Part shown: one piece after another, positions 43,289-55,281 of the stretch
Layout: each line of letters starts with the position of its first letter
Numbering within the stretch: position 1 is the first letter of the stretch
Source: Anopheles merus
Lineage: Eukaryota; Arthropoda; Insecta; Diptera; Culicidae
Reading direction: 5' to 3'
DNA: 64,000 nucleotides
NCBI RefSeq assembly: GCF_017562075.2
Contig: NC_054084.1
Location: 23,176,389 to 23,240,388 of the forward strand
Notes under the pieces: model-generated
What the model was told of the DNA's origin: nothing
Database searches by the model: none
The model's input: the letters and a program-made list of their open reading frames with translations, nothing else
Translations under genes and position numbers: made by a program

Positions 43289-44166
43289 TGTAATGTGTTT
43301 GATGACTGTTACGGTTGCCATGTGGTATGTTTTGGGATAGTCACGGTATATTTGATTTTGGGACGGTTGCTATGTAGTAACTTTGAACTCGCGTTGGTCA
43401 GGGTGGCCTTCGTCATCGTTTGCCGAATTAAGTAGAACTGAGGTGGATACTGTTTCGAAGCGGACGTTCGACACTTGATCGTCCAGGCGATCATAGAAAC
43501 CTTTAGGAGGTTTCCCTTACTGGAAACGTTGGAGTTTAGAGGCCTTACCTTGGGCAGGGGGACATATCTAAACTCTTTAAATGAGAACTCGATAGATGTA
43601 GGATGGGCATAGTCCTATCCTGACAGTCCGAACGAATCTGACCTGCCATGATCGGAGTTGGTTTTATTTATACTCTCTATTTTGTGTCAATTATGCTGAA
43701 TGTCAAGTTTTGAGTTTACATATGGTTGTGCTTATTATGTAAGGTCAGTTCTGGGTTCTGACGCTTACGCGGTGTTTTGTTTCCTACGCTTACGGTTCTG
43801 TTTGTACACACGAGGTACGGTGTCTCCTATTTCATTATTTATTAACTGTTGGTTGCTATTATGCAATGCTGTGTATTTACGCTTTACCCACTTGAAGCGT
43901 TTTGTGCTGGGTAAGGTTTTTTTTGCACCTCCGGGTTGTGTGTCGCTTGTGTGTTTTAAGTGTTTTTGGATAAGGGTTTTTCTGCTGACTTACAATTCCT
44001 GACGTAAGGTTATTTATGTGGTTTGGATTGTGTTGGTATCTTGAGTGGTTGGAATTTGGTCTTTTTGTGTGTTGTGTTGTGTTGACAATTTTGTGTTTAT
44101 TAAGTGTAATAAGAAATGTGTGTGAACTGATTGAAAACAGTATAGCATGTGCATGTGCATGCTACA
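43289..44166 (-). mobile_element. 3' LTR of young mdg1/412-type gypsy element
   Basis: 878 bp, TGTAATGTG...GCATGCTACA on the plus strand. Compared by eye with the 5' LTR (49936-50814), the only difference is one G in a run (43933-43935 against 50580-50583). GCAG target duplication at 43285-43288 and 50815-50818. Frames within it are not genes. Confidence 0.95.
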
Positions 44167-44178
44167 CCTCCCCCCTTT
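44167..44178 (-). promoter_or_regulatory. Polypurine tract
   Basis: Minus strand AAAGGGGGGAGG directly before the 3' LTR; primes plus-strand DNA synthesis in LTR elements. Confidence 0.9.
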
Positions 44179-44212
44179 AATAGAATAACGTAATGAATTA
44201 CAATGATTGAAG

Positions 44213-47200
44213 TTATTCTCCTGTGTACTTAATTAATCTATTTTTGTGTACTGTAGAGGTTTTCTTTGTTGTATTATTTTGTATTACGCAATTAGGCCCT
44301 TGGTCACTTACTACTGTGAAAGGTCCAATGTAGACTGGATCTAATTTTTTCCTATTTTCATTTTCCAAATATACCTGATCTCCTAAGTTTATAATAAGTG
44401 GTACTGTATCTTTATTTAAGGTTTGTTGTCTTTTAATTTTTGCTTTTATCAAATTTTCTCTGGCAATTTCGTTTGATTTTTGGAGTTTATATTTCATTTC
44501 GAAATAATATTGGTCAATATTATAAACTGGTTCAATTTTTGTTTTAAATATATCTTGTGGTAAATTCGCTTTTCTTCCAAATACCAGTTCGTATGGTGTG
44601 TAGTTTGTGTCTGAGTGTTCTGTTGTATTGTAAACAAATTCATAAAATTTTGTCCAATCGTCCCAGTCATCATGATGTTCGTTTGTATAGCTTCTTAGGT
44701 ATTCGTTTAGACATCTATGATTTCTCTCTAATGATCCTATTGTCTGTGGGTGGTAAGCTGTGCTAAAAGTTTGTTTGATTTTTAAAATTTCTGAGATTTT
44801 GTGTAATATTTCATTGTTATATTCTAGTCCTTGATCTGATTTTAATTCTATAAATGTTCCGAATGTAAGGATGAAGTTTTCTACCAATGCCTTGGCTATA
44901 GTGTTTGCTTCTTTGTTATGGATAGGTATTACTACGATGTATTTCGTTAAGTCACATTGTATGGTTATTGCATACCTGTTGTTTTTGTTAGTTTTTGTTA
45001 GAGGTCCTACTGTGTCGATTGAAATTATGTTAAATGGTTTTGTCGGTGTTGTAGTTACAACTGTGTCTTCCTTAGTATGTCTAATCGTCTTATTAACTAT
45101 GCATGCCTTACAATTTCGTACGTATTTCTTGATATCATCTTTCATATTTTTCCATTTGTATTTTTCCCTTATTTTCTGGTACAGTCTGTACTGGCCTATA
45201 TGTCCTCCCGAAGGGGTCATATGATAATCTGAAATTATTCTCAGCCTATCTTTCTCTGTTGTTATCCATCTAGTTGGAGTAAACAGGATTATTTCAAATT
45301 TGGTAATGGCTCTGTTGGCTATTTCCTTAATAGTTTGTTGGGAATATTCTTTGAATAAGTGGTCTTCTTCTGACCATGCTAGCTTGTTTCTTCCATATTG
45401 TTTCGCGATTTTGCACATTCTTAGAAGAGCAAACTCTAATGCTTGACTTCCATTTACATCATTTCTCAAAAGAAATTTTCCTAGTGCTTTACTATATGAA
45501 TGGTTGTATATTATGAATTCAACGTTGTTCTTAATTCTCTGCGTACCTATTTTTAGTACTTTTCTCACTTCTAAAGGTCTATCTGTTTTCCACATCGCGG
45601 GGTGATCAGTCCCTGTTGTTGCGATTGGTTCGTCTTTGTTTATATCAGTTTTCTCGTTATTTTTCTTAACCATGGCTCTTGTATTAACCATTAAAATCGT
45701 TTTGGATTTTGGTATTGATGCTTTTAGGTCATCTGAGTTAAGGATTACTCTTGATAGTGCGTCTGCCGCAACATTAGCTTTACCTGCTAAATATTCTATT
45801 TCAAAGTCAAATTCTTCTAAATCTAGTCTCATTCTAGTAAGCTTAGAAGTAGGATTTTTCATACCAAATAAGTATGCTAATGGTCTATGATCTGTTCTAA
45901 CTATAAATTTTTGTCCATATACGTAAGGTTTAAAATAATTAATTGCCCAATGTATAGCTGTAAGCTCTTTCTCGATAATTGGCTTATTCTTCTCTCCTGG
46001 TGTAAAACTTTTACTCGCAAACGCGACTGGTAAATCGTTTCCATCTGTTATTTGTGATAACACTGCACCACATGCCATATCCGATGCGTCTGTCGTAATT
46101 ATGAATTGCTTTTTAAAATCTGGATATTGTAAAATTGTGGGTGAGAGTAAGCTTTGTTTCAAGGTATCGAAAGCTGCTTGACATTCTGAAGTCCATGCAA
46201 ACTTAACATTTTTCTTAATCAAATTATTAATAGGTTTAGCTATCTTAGCAAAATTCTGTACAAATTTACGATAATAATTACAAAATGCGACAAAACGTCT
46301 TGCTTCATCAGCATTAGTAGGAATCGGGAACTTTTTAATTGTGTCAAACTTCGCGTCGTCTGGATAAATTCCTTTATCTGTTATTTTATGACCTAAGTAC
46401 GTTACTTCTGTTTTAAAGAAACAACATTTCTCTGCATTTAGTTTAAGGTTATACTTTCTTAGCCTATCAAAAACTTTACCTAAATTACTGATATGATGCC
46501 GTGCACTGCATCCAGTAACTATAATATCATCTATATATACAAATGCTAGCTCTGGTGTTAAACCAGCCATAGCGATAGCCATCATTCTTTGAAAGCTGTT
46601 TGGGCTAATGTTGAGTCCAAATGGCATTCTTGTAAACTGATAGTGGCCTGTAGGTGTCGAAAAAGCTGTATATTTTCTGGATTTTTTATCAAGCTTGATT
46701 TGATGAAACCCTGACATCAAATCCAATGTGCTGAAATATTTGGCTCTTCCTAACTGATCTAGTATCGTGTCTATGCGGGGTAAAGGGAATTTGTCTGGTA
46801 AAATTTTCTTGTTCAATTGCCGAAAATCCACTACTAAACGCCATTTCTTTTTTCCTTCACCTGACTTCTTCGGTACTAATAGTATCGGTGAATTATATGA
46901 TGAAACAGAATGTTCTATAATGTTATTTTTCAACATCTTTTCTACCTGTGATTGCATTTCCTCTGTTTGTGAATGTATTTGTTTATAATTTGGTATATAA
47001 GAAGGAATGTTATCTTTCAATGAAATTTCCTGGGTATAAAAATTGTTAGTAGAGACCGGTTCATCTTCTAAACAAATATATCCGAGAATTTTGTGATAAG
47101 GTTTTCTAACTCTTCTCTTGCTATTTGTGGAATATTTTCTATATGGATTTTGTTATGAATTTTCTGAATTCGTTCCTTAGATGTGTCAAGTTTCTTCTGT

Positions 47201-47379
47201 AATTGCTCATACTCTCTTAATGGTTCAACTTCTGGTGTATAAGATTTTATGTTAAAAGAAACATCTTTATCTGTGGTATTAATGAATTTGATATACTGAT
47301 TACGTTTTGAGACTATTGTGTTTCCGCAAAATACTCCTGGTTGGATTTCCTGTGATAAGATGATTGAATCCTCTGTCAA
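44213..47379 (-). CDS. pol: Gypsy pol: reverse transcriptase, RNase H, integrase
   Basis: The main frame (47020-44213, 935 codons) has an RT core (VVDFRQLNKK, FSTLDLMSGFHQI, RMPFGLNISP, catalytic YIDDIIVTG near residue 162), RNase H (TTDASDMACGAVLS from about residue 305, TDHRPL) and integrase with an HHCC finger (HIGQYRLY..CKAC), IDTVGP, SDQGLEYN and AYHPQTIGSLERN. The C-terminal tail ends at 44213. The N-terminal linker (47379-47068) is in another frame; the join near 47075 lies in a short T run. All catalytic residues are present. mdg1/412 relationship is supported by the tRNA-Arg primer site. No env gene is present. Confidence 0.9.
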
Positions 47380-47402
47380 GTTTGGTATGGTTATTTTTCG
47401 AA

Positions 47403-47836
47403 CTACTTCACTTCGTTTTGGTAAATATAATTTCCATTTACATTGTCTTCTATTGGATGTGAAATCAATCCGTTATCAGATGAGAAGTATATCATCCAAT
47501 TAACATAATCAACAATACATCTGTGCTTTATAAAGTCTTTTCCTAACAGTCCGTCAGAAAAAATGGATTCTACGTCTTCTATTATATGAAATTCGTGTAT
47601 AATGGAATAATCGCCAAAGTGAATTGTTGTCATAGCAGTACCTAAAGTCTCTGATTCATGGTCACTAGAGCTTATCAAAGTTAATTTTTTAGATGTATTG
47701 ATCTTGCAACCTGGTTTTAATTTACTAGCTTTAAGTACGGATACGGTTGCTCCTGTATCTATGATGAGTGTGCTATAGATTTCCTTTGAAATTTCTATTT
47801 TTACTTTAACAAAATTATCTGCATCAGGATTTATGG
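47403..47836 (-). CDS. Gypsy protease
   Basis: IIDTGATVSVLKASK (active-site DTGA), followed by SETLGTAMTTIHFG, HIIEDVESIFSDGLLGKDF and CIVDYVNWMIYF. The frame overlaps the gag end in the -1 register, the usual gag-pol arrangement. It closes early at 47403; the conserved LPKRSEVVRKI-type linker continues in another frame, with the switch at about 47423 in a T run. Confidence 0.85.
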
Positions 47837-49101
47837 TTAGTATTGGGTATTTTCCGATGCTTGAGGTTGCCCTAAAAAATTATTCTGTTCTTCGGCTGTT
47901 ACTGTGTTATGAATAGGCGCTCGATTATTTTGCAAATTGCTATTATTTCTCTGATTGGATTGTACGTACTGATTTCTGTTGGAATTATTTTGTCGATTTG
48001 CGTGCTGATTTCTAGTGTTGTTAGAGTTGTTATTTCTGTAGTTATTATTGTTTCGGTTATTGTTATGTCCATATTTTGCGGGTGGGAACCTGGGTGGGTT
48101 TTGTGTCTGATACCTATTATTATTATTATTTGAGAATCTATTGTAATTGTTCCTTCCCTGGTAGTTGTTACCATACCCTCTATTGTTCCTAGTAGCGTTT
48201 GAATATAAAATTTTTGTCTGTTCATTCTTTCCTTTTTTCGTTCTGTCTTCTAGTTCCAATTTTACTGCTTGTTCTATTGCTTCATGCAGGGTTTCGAATT
48301 TACTTGATCTCATTATTATTTTGGTTTCTCCATCCTTAAGTCCATAACTCAATGCGCTAATTCCAGACTTAGTTGCTTTTTTCCTGGCTACTTCTGGTGT
48401 TATTTCTTCCGCTATGTATGCTTCTTCAAGTTGCTGCGTTAGTTTTTCTATAATGCTTCCGAAATCTTCTATTGTTCCGGTCTGTTTCGTATTATCCATT
48501 TTGGATACTACTATTTCTGGTGTTACCTTTATGCTGCATCTGTCTTGTAGTTTGTTAACTATATCTTCTATTGAGTTTGGGGCTTCTCCTACAACAACTC
48601 GCGCTTTACCTGTCAGACGTCCTAATACTAGCTCTATTATTGTTTCCCTATTCTCCGGCTTCACTATTTTCTTTAATACATTTAATTTGACACCACACCT
48701 TTTAAATCTTTCTCATTACCATCATACTTTGATATGAGAGAAGTGGTGATTTTAATCAATTCCATAATGTCAGCCATTTTGTCAGGTTTCGTTTCTATTG
48801 TTATGTCAAATTGGTTCTCTGATAATGTCGTATTTAACGAATCTGGATGTCTCTCGAAGTGTATTTTTATGCACTTATTTATTTCGTAGTGTACGTATCT
48901 ACTCTTTTTAACTAGCTTTGTTAATATTTCATCTTTAATAGACGATTCGTGCTTTCGTAGGAGTTCTTGTATTTCGTCGTATATTTCCTTAGTATTATCC
49001 CTTAATGTTGTTAACGCGCAAAGCCTATAACATCTGTTCAGCTGTTTCACCTGATCATAAATTTTATCTAATATTTCTATTTTCTCGAATAGTTTTTGCA
49101 T
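47837..49101 (-). CDS. gag: Gypsy gag (one frame break)
   Basis: ATG 49101 opens MQKLFEKIEILDKIYDQ and runs to ISKYDGNEKDLK near 48690. The next frame continues NVLKKIVKPENRE, LVLGRLTGKARVVV, IVNKLQDRCSIKV, FGSIIEKLTQQLEEAY and an Asn/Arg/Gln-rich nucleic-acid-binding tail (NNRNNNNYRNNNSN) to 47837. It lacks CCHC knuckles, as in mdg1/412-type gags. The break near 48687 sits in an A run. Confidence 0.85.
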
Positions 49102-49921
49102 ATTTATGCAGCCTCATCAGTAAAATTTCATATTTACGTATGTAACCTTGTACCTTGTTTAAATACATAGCATGTATTTGTTATTGTTGCTGCTCATGGT
49201 GTAACGCTCGTTACCGGTGCTCGGTGTTTAATTGGTGCTTAATGTGAAGTTGTAGGGTGTCATCAGTCGTCGCTCGATGTCTTGTCGTCTTCCACGTTGG
49301 GAACGGTTGTTCCATTCAATCACACTAGTCACATCTCGTATACCGTAGTCTCGCCATTCATTCTATCACCTTTCAAATGAACATCACTTCTACATAGGTA
49401 TTGCTTATGGTTTCACTGCACTGCTTCTCATTACTCATGACATCATTATTTCCGTTTACTTTAGTTTTGGGGTCGATGCGATGTTCCTCACTTCAAGGTA
49501 GCTCTAGTTTGCAAACTGATCGCTTAAGGGTTTATTCATATGTTGTTGCATTTTTGCACGTTGAGGAAGGTTGTCAAAACACTTTTTTTTTACATAATTG
49601 CTTTATATCACACTTTTTTCGCCCTTCAAACGGTTCATCACTTATATTTTCGATGAGTTGTCATTTTGTACACCACACTGTGTTTGCTTTTGGTCGCTCA
49701 TTCATAGCGATTGTTTTTTTTTTATATGGGTCACTTGTGCCAGCTGCGTTGTTCAATACAAATTTGCACATTTGACACTTTTATCCGTCGTATACCGGTT
49801 ATGGTCAAAAACGCACTTTTTTTTTACACTATTTGATGCGTTAGCACGACACTGCTGTACGTTACCGTTGTACGTATCACAAATAATTTGTTTATACTTC
49901 TGCCCGCCGATTGCAGATTAA

Positions 49922-49935
49922 GGTCACGGTCGCCA
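49922..49935 (-). promoter_or_regulatory. Primer-binding site, tRNA-Arg type
   Basis: Minus strand TGGCGACCGTGACC immediately after the 5' LTR; the same site is known from the Drosophila mdg1 and 412 elements. Confidence 0.85.
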
Positions 49936-50814
49936 TGTAATGTGTTTGATGACTGTTACGGTTGCCATGTGGTATGTTTTGGGATAGTCACGGTATATTT
50001 GATTTTGGGACGGTTGCTATGTAGTAACTTTGAACTCGCGTTGGTCAGGGTGGCCTTCGTCATCGTTTGCCGAATTAAGTAGAACTGAGGTGGATACTGT
50101 TTCGAAGCGGACGTTCGACACTTGATCGTCCAGGCGATCATAGAAACCTTTAGGAGGTTTCCCTTACTGGAAACGTTGGAGTTTAGAGGCCTTACCTTGG
50201 GCAGGGGGACATATCTAAACTCTTTAAATGAGAACTCGATAGATGTAGGATGGGCATAGTCCTATCCTGACAGTCCGAACGAATCTGACCTGCCATGATC
50301 GGAGTTGGTTTTATTTATACTCTCTATTTTGTGTCAATTATGCTGAATGTCAAGTTTTGAGTTTACATATGGTTGTGCTTATTATGTAAGGTCAGTTCTG
50401 GGTTCTGACGCTTACGCGGTGTTTTGTTTCCTACGCTTACGGTTCTGTTTGTACACACGAGGTACGGTGTCTCCTATTTCATTATTTATTAACTGTTGGT
50501 TGCTATTATGCAATGCTGTGTATTTACGCTTTACCCACTTGAAGCGTTTTGTGCTGGGTAAGGTTTTTTTTGCACCTCCGGGGTTGTGTGTCGCTTGTGT
50601 GTTTTAAGTGTTTTTGGATAAGGGTTTTTCTGCTGACTTACAATTCCTGACGTAAGGTTATTTATGTGGTTTGGATTGTGTTGGTATCTTGAGTGGTTGG
50701 AATTTGGTCTTTTTGTGTGTTGTGTTGTGTTGACAATTTTGTGTTTATTAAGTGTAATAAGAAATGTGTGTGAACTGATTGAAAACAGTATAGCATGTGC
50801 ATGTGCATGCTACA
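49936..50814 (-). mobile_element. 5' LTR of young mdg1/412-type gypsy element
   Basis: 879 bp, identical to 43289-44166 except for one G. The region 49102-49921 between it and gag is an untranslated leader with T runs and no frame. Near-identity of the LTRs indicates a very recent insertion. Confidence 0.95.
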
Positions 50815-51280
50815 GCAGCCTTAACTAGTATCCCTCTTAAACAGGGTACAGTTGGAAGAAGGTCCGTGCCATTGTGGAATAAAAAAGTGGCCCTTGCCAT
50901 TAAGACTCGACGTAAAGCACTAGAGAGTCTTCAACGTTAAAGAAAAACAGACAATATTTGTTCTCCGTTCTTGTCCGATCAATGCCGAGAAGCCAGTCGG
51001 GAATCAAGAGAAGTCGTTACATTTACGATAAATCTATCTTGGAGCAAATTTGTTTTTAAAATTAACCCTAAGACAACCATCAAAGTAATATTCCAGAAGG
51101 TAGCAATTTTATCCGGTAACAACCACAAATCTGCACCAATCATTCTGAAAACAGAAAACACCATCATTCCACCTTCAGAAATACCTGAGGGTTTAGCGGT
51201 TCTACTGGTTGTGGAATGTGCTCCAGCATCGACTATAGCGCCATCCGGCTACAAGACCATACCTCAGTCTTCACCGCAGA
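50815..51280 (+). pseudogene. R1/I-like non-LTR ORF2, part 2
   Basis: ALTSIPLKQGTVGRRSVPLWNKK and IKTRRKALESLQ (then a stop), followed in the next frame by CREASRESRE, SWSKFVFKINPKT, VAILSGNNHKSA and TENTIIPPSEI, the N-terminal part of an RT. At about 51245-51300 this joins HTSVFTAEAI, an RNase H-like motif, so most of RT is deleted. RNase H after RT points to the I/LOA side rather than jockey. Confidence 0.6.
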
Positions 51281-51439
51281 AGCAATATCCCAGGTTATTG
51301 CTGCTGATGAAGGTCTACGCAGAGACAAAGCGAAGGTTCGTGAAGACCTTCGCTCGGATTCGCTTCGGCTTCGGATTACTTCGGGTGCCGAATTATTTCA
51401 CCAACTCAGTTTCCAAGTCAGTTTCAAACTTATCGGATC

Positions 51440-52810
51440 TCTGTCTAACTTAGCGGGTACTTGTACCGAAGCTGGTGCCATATTTTCTGGCAACTAGCCA
51501 CTGTCGTAGTCAGTCGATAGGCTATTCCCCCCATACCCCGACAGTCTGTCTTCTATTGTGATAGTGTGCAACACACTATTCGTTAGGATTCGGATACGAT
51601 CATTTCCGAGTCAACTATTCGTTAGGATTCGTTTTGTGTCGGATGCACGGGGTTTAAAACAATTAAAACAACAACCAAGACTTATATGGATCGACACACA
51701 AATTACTATAAAATCTTTATTCCCTATTCCTAATACTAAAACGGGCCCGTTTTCCCTAATCTAGCTCTACCGAACGAATGTGTATACTCCCTCTCTCTCT
51801 TCGCTCCCTTATTCTCCCTTCTGCTCCTCTGGTCAGCGACCCGGGAACTCACGCACATCCTTTCACGCACACATTATACGACAGCCTTCGACTGCTGCCG
51901 GTGAGTGGCGCGTCCCGGTGGACAGAACTGCGTAGTCAGGTTGGACCACAATAAATCGGATACGATCATTTCCGAGTAAGACATGAGTTACCGTGAGTGG
52001 CCAATTGCCAATTGCAAATAAGCCAATTGCTTAGATAATAAAGGCCCTTCTTTTTTCTCGAACTACGATAACTAAAGCGTTGTGTATTACTATCCTGGTA
52101 CCCCCATTTTACACTCTTGTTATAGAAGATATGATCGCTCTGCCAGAGCATAGGGTGCTCCGATACAAGCCGTATCAATTTCTGTTTTTCGTTTTTAGAC
52201 GAATGCTTGCAAAATAGGAAAATCATTAATTTGTTTTGTGTATAGACCGTCTTGTTTTTGCGAGTTGATAAAAATCCATAATATGTATCTAAAAACATTA
52301 ACTACTAACTAACTAACTAACACAAATAAACTAAATAAAATCATCCAAGAATCTGCTGTAAAGTAACACTGACCAGCCTTTACTAGAGTTTTATAATAGA
52401 GATTTGTGCATTCCATAGCCTCACTCAGTAGACCCGTCGTTCGTAATAGGCGCCTCCAACTGCACTCTTTTCCCTTTCCTCCGATGCGACGCTCTCCTAT
52501 TCCACAGCGGGTCGCAGCGTGTAAGAGGCAATTGGAGTCCCCATTACGCTAACTTTTTCCAAAAGATATCAATCAACAAAAAAAGAAAAAAGGATGTAAT
52601 GAGTTATTTGCGTTTTTACAGAAATTAAACTGTTTTATCTACATACCATGCCATTTGCTGCCAACGATGCATCCACGGTTGCCCGCAGAAAATGCATCCG
52701 CCTGTAGCAGTACCACTTAGGAGGCATCTTGGAATCTGAAATTAACATCAATAAATATAAGCACGATTTAATGTGTTTTTTCACAATCATTTGCAGCGCG
52801 TCTAGCAAAT
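51440..52810 (-). pseudogene. MADF-family copy, split by an insertion
   Basis: 52298-52125 reads KNKTVYTQNKLMIFLFCKH, LIRLVSEHPMLWQSDHIFYNK, and 51567-51440 continues RRQTVGVWGE and QKIWHQLRYKYP. Between them about 550 bp are inserted. 52240-52640 parallels 38150-38537, and 52738-52660 is exon B (PKWYCYRRMHFLRATVDASLAANG). The copy ends at about 52810, where the CR1 tail has inserted in the intron. Confidence 0.65.
51568..52120. mobile_element. Insertion in the MADF exon, possible solo LTR
   Basis: About 550 bp between the two halves of the MADF exon. TCGGATACGATCATTTCCGAGT occurs at 51590-51611 and again at 51956-51977. AATAAA occurs on both strands, and AGTGT lies at both junctions on the minus strand. 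The exact ends are uncertain. Confidence 0.35.
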
Positions 52811-53050
52811 AATTTTTATTTATTTATTTTATTTATTTATTTAACAAAGTTATCTAGCCATGCTGGCCTCCATAACTAAATGCTAGATTCTTAACCAATA
52901 TAAACACTGAACTCATGAGCAATAATAAATAACGCATGAGCAATAAAAATAAATAAATGAAAGCTGACCACAAAAATAAATTGATAAAAATAATAAGAAT
53001 AATAATAAATAAAAATAATAATTGATAAAATAATAAAAATAATAATTTCA
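52807..53050 (-). repeat. CR1 3' tail and UTR, (TAAA)n-rich
   Basis: On the minus strand the third CR1-like element ends in (AAATAAAT)n at 52815-52843, fused to GCGCGTCTAGCAAAT of the MADF intron. 52900-53050 is TAAAAA/AATAAT-rich. Confidence 0.6.
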
Positions 53051-53485
53051 CTCGTCAGTAAAGGCTTCGCAAAGTTTGTTTTAGTACATTTACGCTTACG
53101 CTAGGATCGACAATGCAGTTAACAGAGCTATACGAGCTAATCATTCTCAAAAGTGGATCATTAGAACCAAATACCGTAGACCTAAAATCAGTGCTAAATA
53201 GGGTACATTGCCTTAGATTCCTACTAGGCCCCTGAAAATTAATTTGTTCTGGAATAAACGGGGCGTCAATGTAATCGCTGATAAAAGTACACTGTGCCGT
53301 CATTCGTCTATGTTGTAGTGAGACTAGTCTGAATAGCAGACACCTAGCAAGATACGAAGTATACACAGATTCTCGAGACCATGGTAAACGGTAGTAAAGA
53401 GCGCGTGAAAGTTTTCTTTGAACTGCTTCTAGTCTATCGATTTTTTACTGCTGAGTTGGTGTCCATAAAATGCTAGCCAATTCTA

Positions 53486-54514
53486 CACACTTAAAAATAT
53501 TTCACGACCTCGGTTAAAAAAACTGCCGAAATCCGTCGGCTCTTTCGATTCTTGCTGATATGTCAGTTGAAAAAACCCAGTAGCCGAAAATCAGTACCAT
53601 TTAAAACTGAAATATCAGTTAAATAAAAATTTGAACCGAAACTCGGCAACACAACATGCCGAGCACATACGTTAACACTGCTGTCACCGAGATAATCCGT
53701 CAAAATAACCGAGATTTCAGCTTTACTACTTGCATTAGCCGAGGCTCGGTATTCTATCTGTCATTCGCCATTCTGCTAATCTCGTGGTAATGAAACGAAA
53801 ACCTTTCGGAGTGATGTTGTGGTGTAAAATAAAAAATGTAAAAAAAGTGAAAATGAGTCTCTCAGCGTGAAAAAAACGAGAATCAGTAGCGTGCGATCGA
53901 GCACAGGAATGGAGCGGGGTTGGGGCTAGGAAACTCCATCAGTGCACGCAACCGGTGCTCTTCAGAGCGTCGCTCGGAGCAGTCCCTAGTTAAGGATCAG
54001 ATGTGGAAGCTAATCCAGTTGGTTCAACCTTTGCCAGACCGTTCAGACTTCCAGGATTCATTTCCGGTCACCTACACGAGGTAAGTATCAACACTCGATC
54101 ACATGAAATCTAAAAAGGGTTCACTAAGACTTGTTTCACTCTGACCGCTTTACAGAACCGTGCCTGTACCAGTGCCCGCTCCTTGTCCGGCTCATTTTCC
54201 TGTACCGGTACCACATCCAAACGCTGTGCCCCATCCGGCGGTTGAATCGGCGCCTGTCCCAACGCTTTCCATCACATCAAAAAAACCCATTTGATATGCA
54301 AATAAAATCACTAAAATAAAAATAAAATGTTTTTATATTTAGCCGAAATCTCGATTTGCTCTAACCGAAAATCTCGGTTAAACGTAAACGTCAAAACAAA
54401 ATGACATTAACCGAGATGTCGGCAACAGAAATTTAACCGAGATCTTTGCCGAGATCTCAGTTGTGCAGATCTCGGCAAAAATTAACCGAGATTCGGAAAA
54501 ATGTTTTAAGAGTG
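53486..54514. mobile_element. TA-flanked element with a captured spliced gene fragment
   Basis: 1029 bp with inverted ends CACACTTAAAAA and CACTCTTAAAAC and TA on both sides (53484-53485, 54515-54516). The TA is proven by the CR1 frame it interrupts. Beneath the ends lie many AACCGAGAT/ATCTCGGTT repeats. The centre (53900-54320) is different: GC-richer with exon-like structure (see next entry). TA target and end style suggest Tc1/mariner-type mobilisation. Confidence 0.75.
53895..54295 (+). CDS. Captured two-exon proline-rich gene fragment
   Basis: A frame open from about 53895 reads through NSISARNRCSSERRSEQ, VKDQMWKLIQLVQPLPDR and SFPVTYT to donor ACGAG|GTAAGTATC at 54079. After acceptor CTTTACAG (54155) the phase-matched second exon encodes TVPVPVPAPCPAHF, PVPVPHPNAVPHPAVESA and ends SITSKKPI before TGA, followed by AATAAA signals. 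Splice signals, frame match, composition and polyA site look like a host gene 3' end carried inside a non-autonomous transposon. Family not recognised. Confidence 0.5.
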
Positions 54515-54648
54515 TAGAATCGGTCTCACATTAGCACAATACAGTGATTTTAGGGTAAAGGGAAAAAATATATTCTTCTAAAGTATTCGTATTCTAAAGA
54601 ATACGTAGAATTAATCTTCACCTTGATATCCCTGCTGTTTAGCATGGG

Positions 54649-55279
54649 AAGCATGTAGGTTGACTGGGCCAAAAGAGCAACTTTGATCTACGCGGAGTGA
54701 AATTTTGAGCTATTTTTATCGCGCGCGACGATGTCGCTCTGTGTCTATTTGAACTAGGCATGGGCAAAACGATTCTTTTCACCGCACGCGAACAAACTAG
54801 TTCGCTCACTTAAAAGAGCCGAACGTGAACGACGATTGTTTCGTTCTTTTTTCATGGGGTTTTTATTCACAAAGAACGCTCGTTATCTTTTTTATTTACC
54901 CACCATAGACGCATACTGTAGCTAAAGAAGTACTCATTCTGCGGTTGAAACCAATAATTTAAAAATATTAAACACTCGACCCATCTGCTGTCTGATCAAC
55001 ACAAGTTATCGCAAAGCCGACCAAAAACTAGCATGTAAAACTAATACGAGCAAACATGTATCCAGCATTTATTGTACCCTATGCCTTGTACGCACTCAAG
55101 GATTCTATAAAAAAAACTACTTAAATATGGATCAACATGATGAGCACAATCCATTCAGTTCAGTTCATTCACGAACAATGACGAATCCGTTTGAACGGGC
55201 TCGATCTATTGAATTGCATAGGTATAATTTACACACCAACAGAACACAGATCGAACACAAATGAGCCAGTTCGAACTAG
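54649..55279. repeat. Segment duplicated at 1584-3141 (uninterrupted copy)
   Basis: Matches 1584-1849 joined to 2778-3141. It ends exactly where a CTAGTGTTGGCCGTTCC repeat begins. Confidence 0.8.
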
Positions 55280-55281
55280 TG

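Larger units (their letters stand above)
53055..54648 (-). pseudogene. CR1-like ORF2 C-terminal part, third element
   Basis: 53480-53055: ELASILWTPTQQ, KIDRLEAVQRKLSRALYY, YTSYLARCLLFRLVSLQHRR, DAPFIPEQINF and FGSNDPLLRMIS, the thumb and C-terminal tail. Upstream of the 53486-54514 insertion, FTLKSLYCANVRPI reads on from about 54570. Removing the insertion plus one TA restores a continuous frame. An in-frame stop after TPTQQ shows it is dead. 5'-truncated near 54648. Confidence 0.75.

Noticed and set aside
48680..48700. T-TTA-AAA slippery heptamer at the gag frame break
   Set aside because: It fits a -1 site by sequence, but a frameshift inside gag N-terminal coding is not known for this family, and the residue pattern fits better if a single base is missing a few bases later in an A run.
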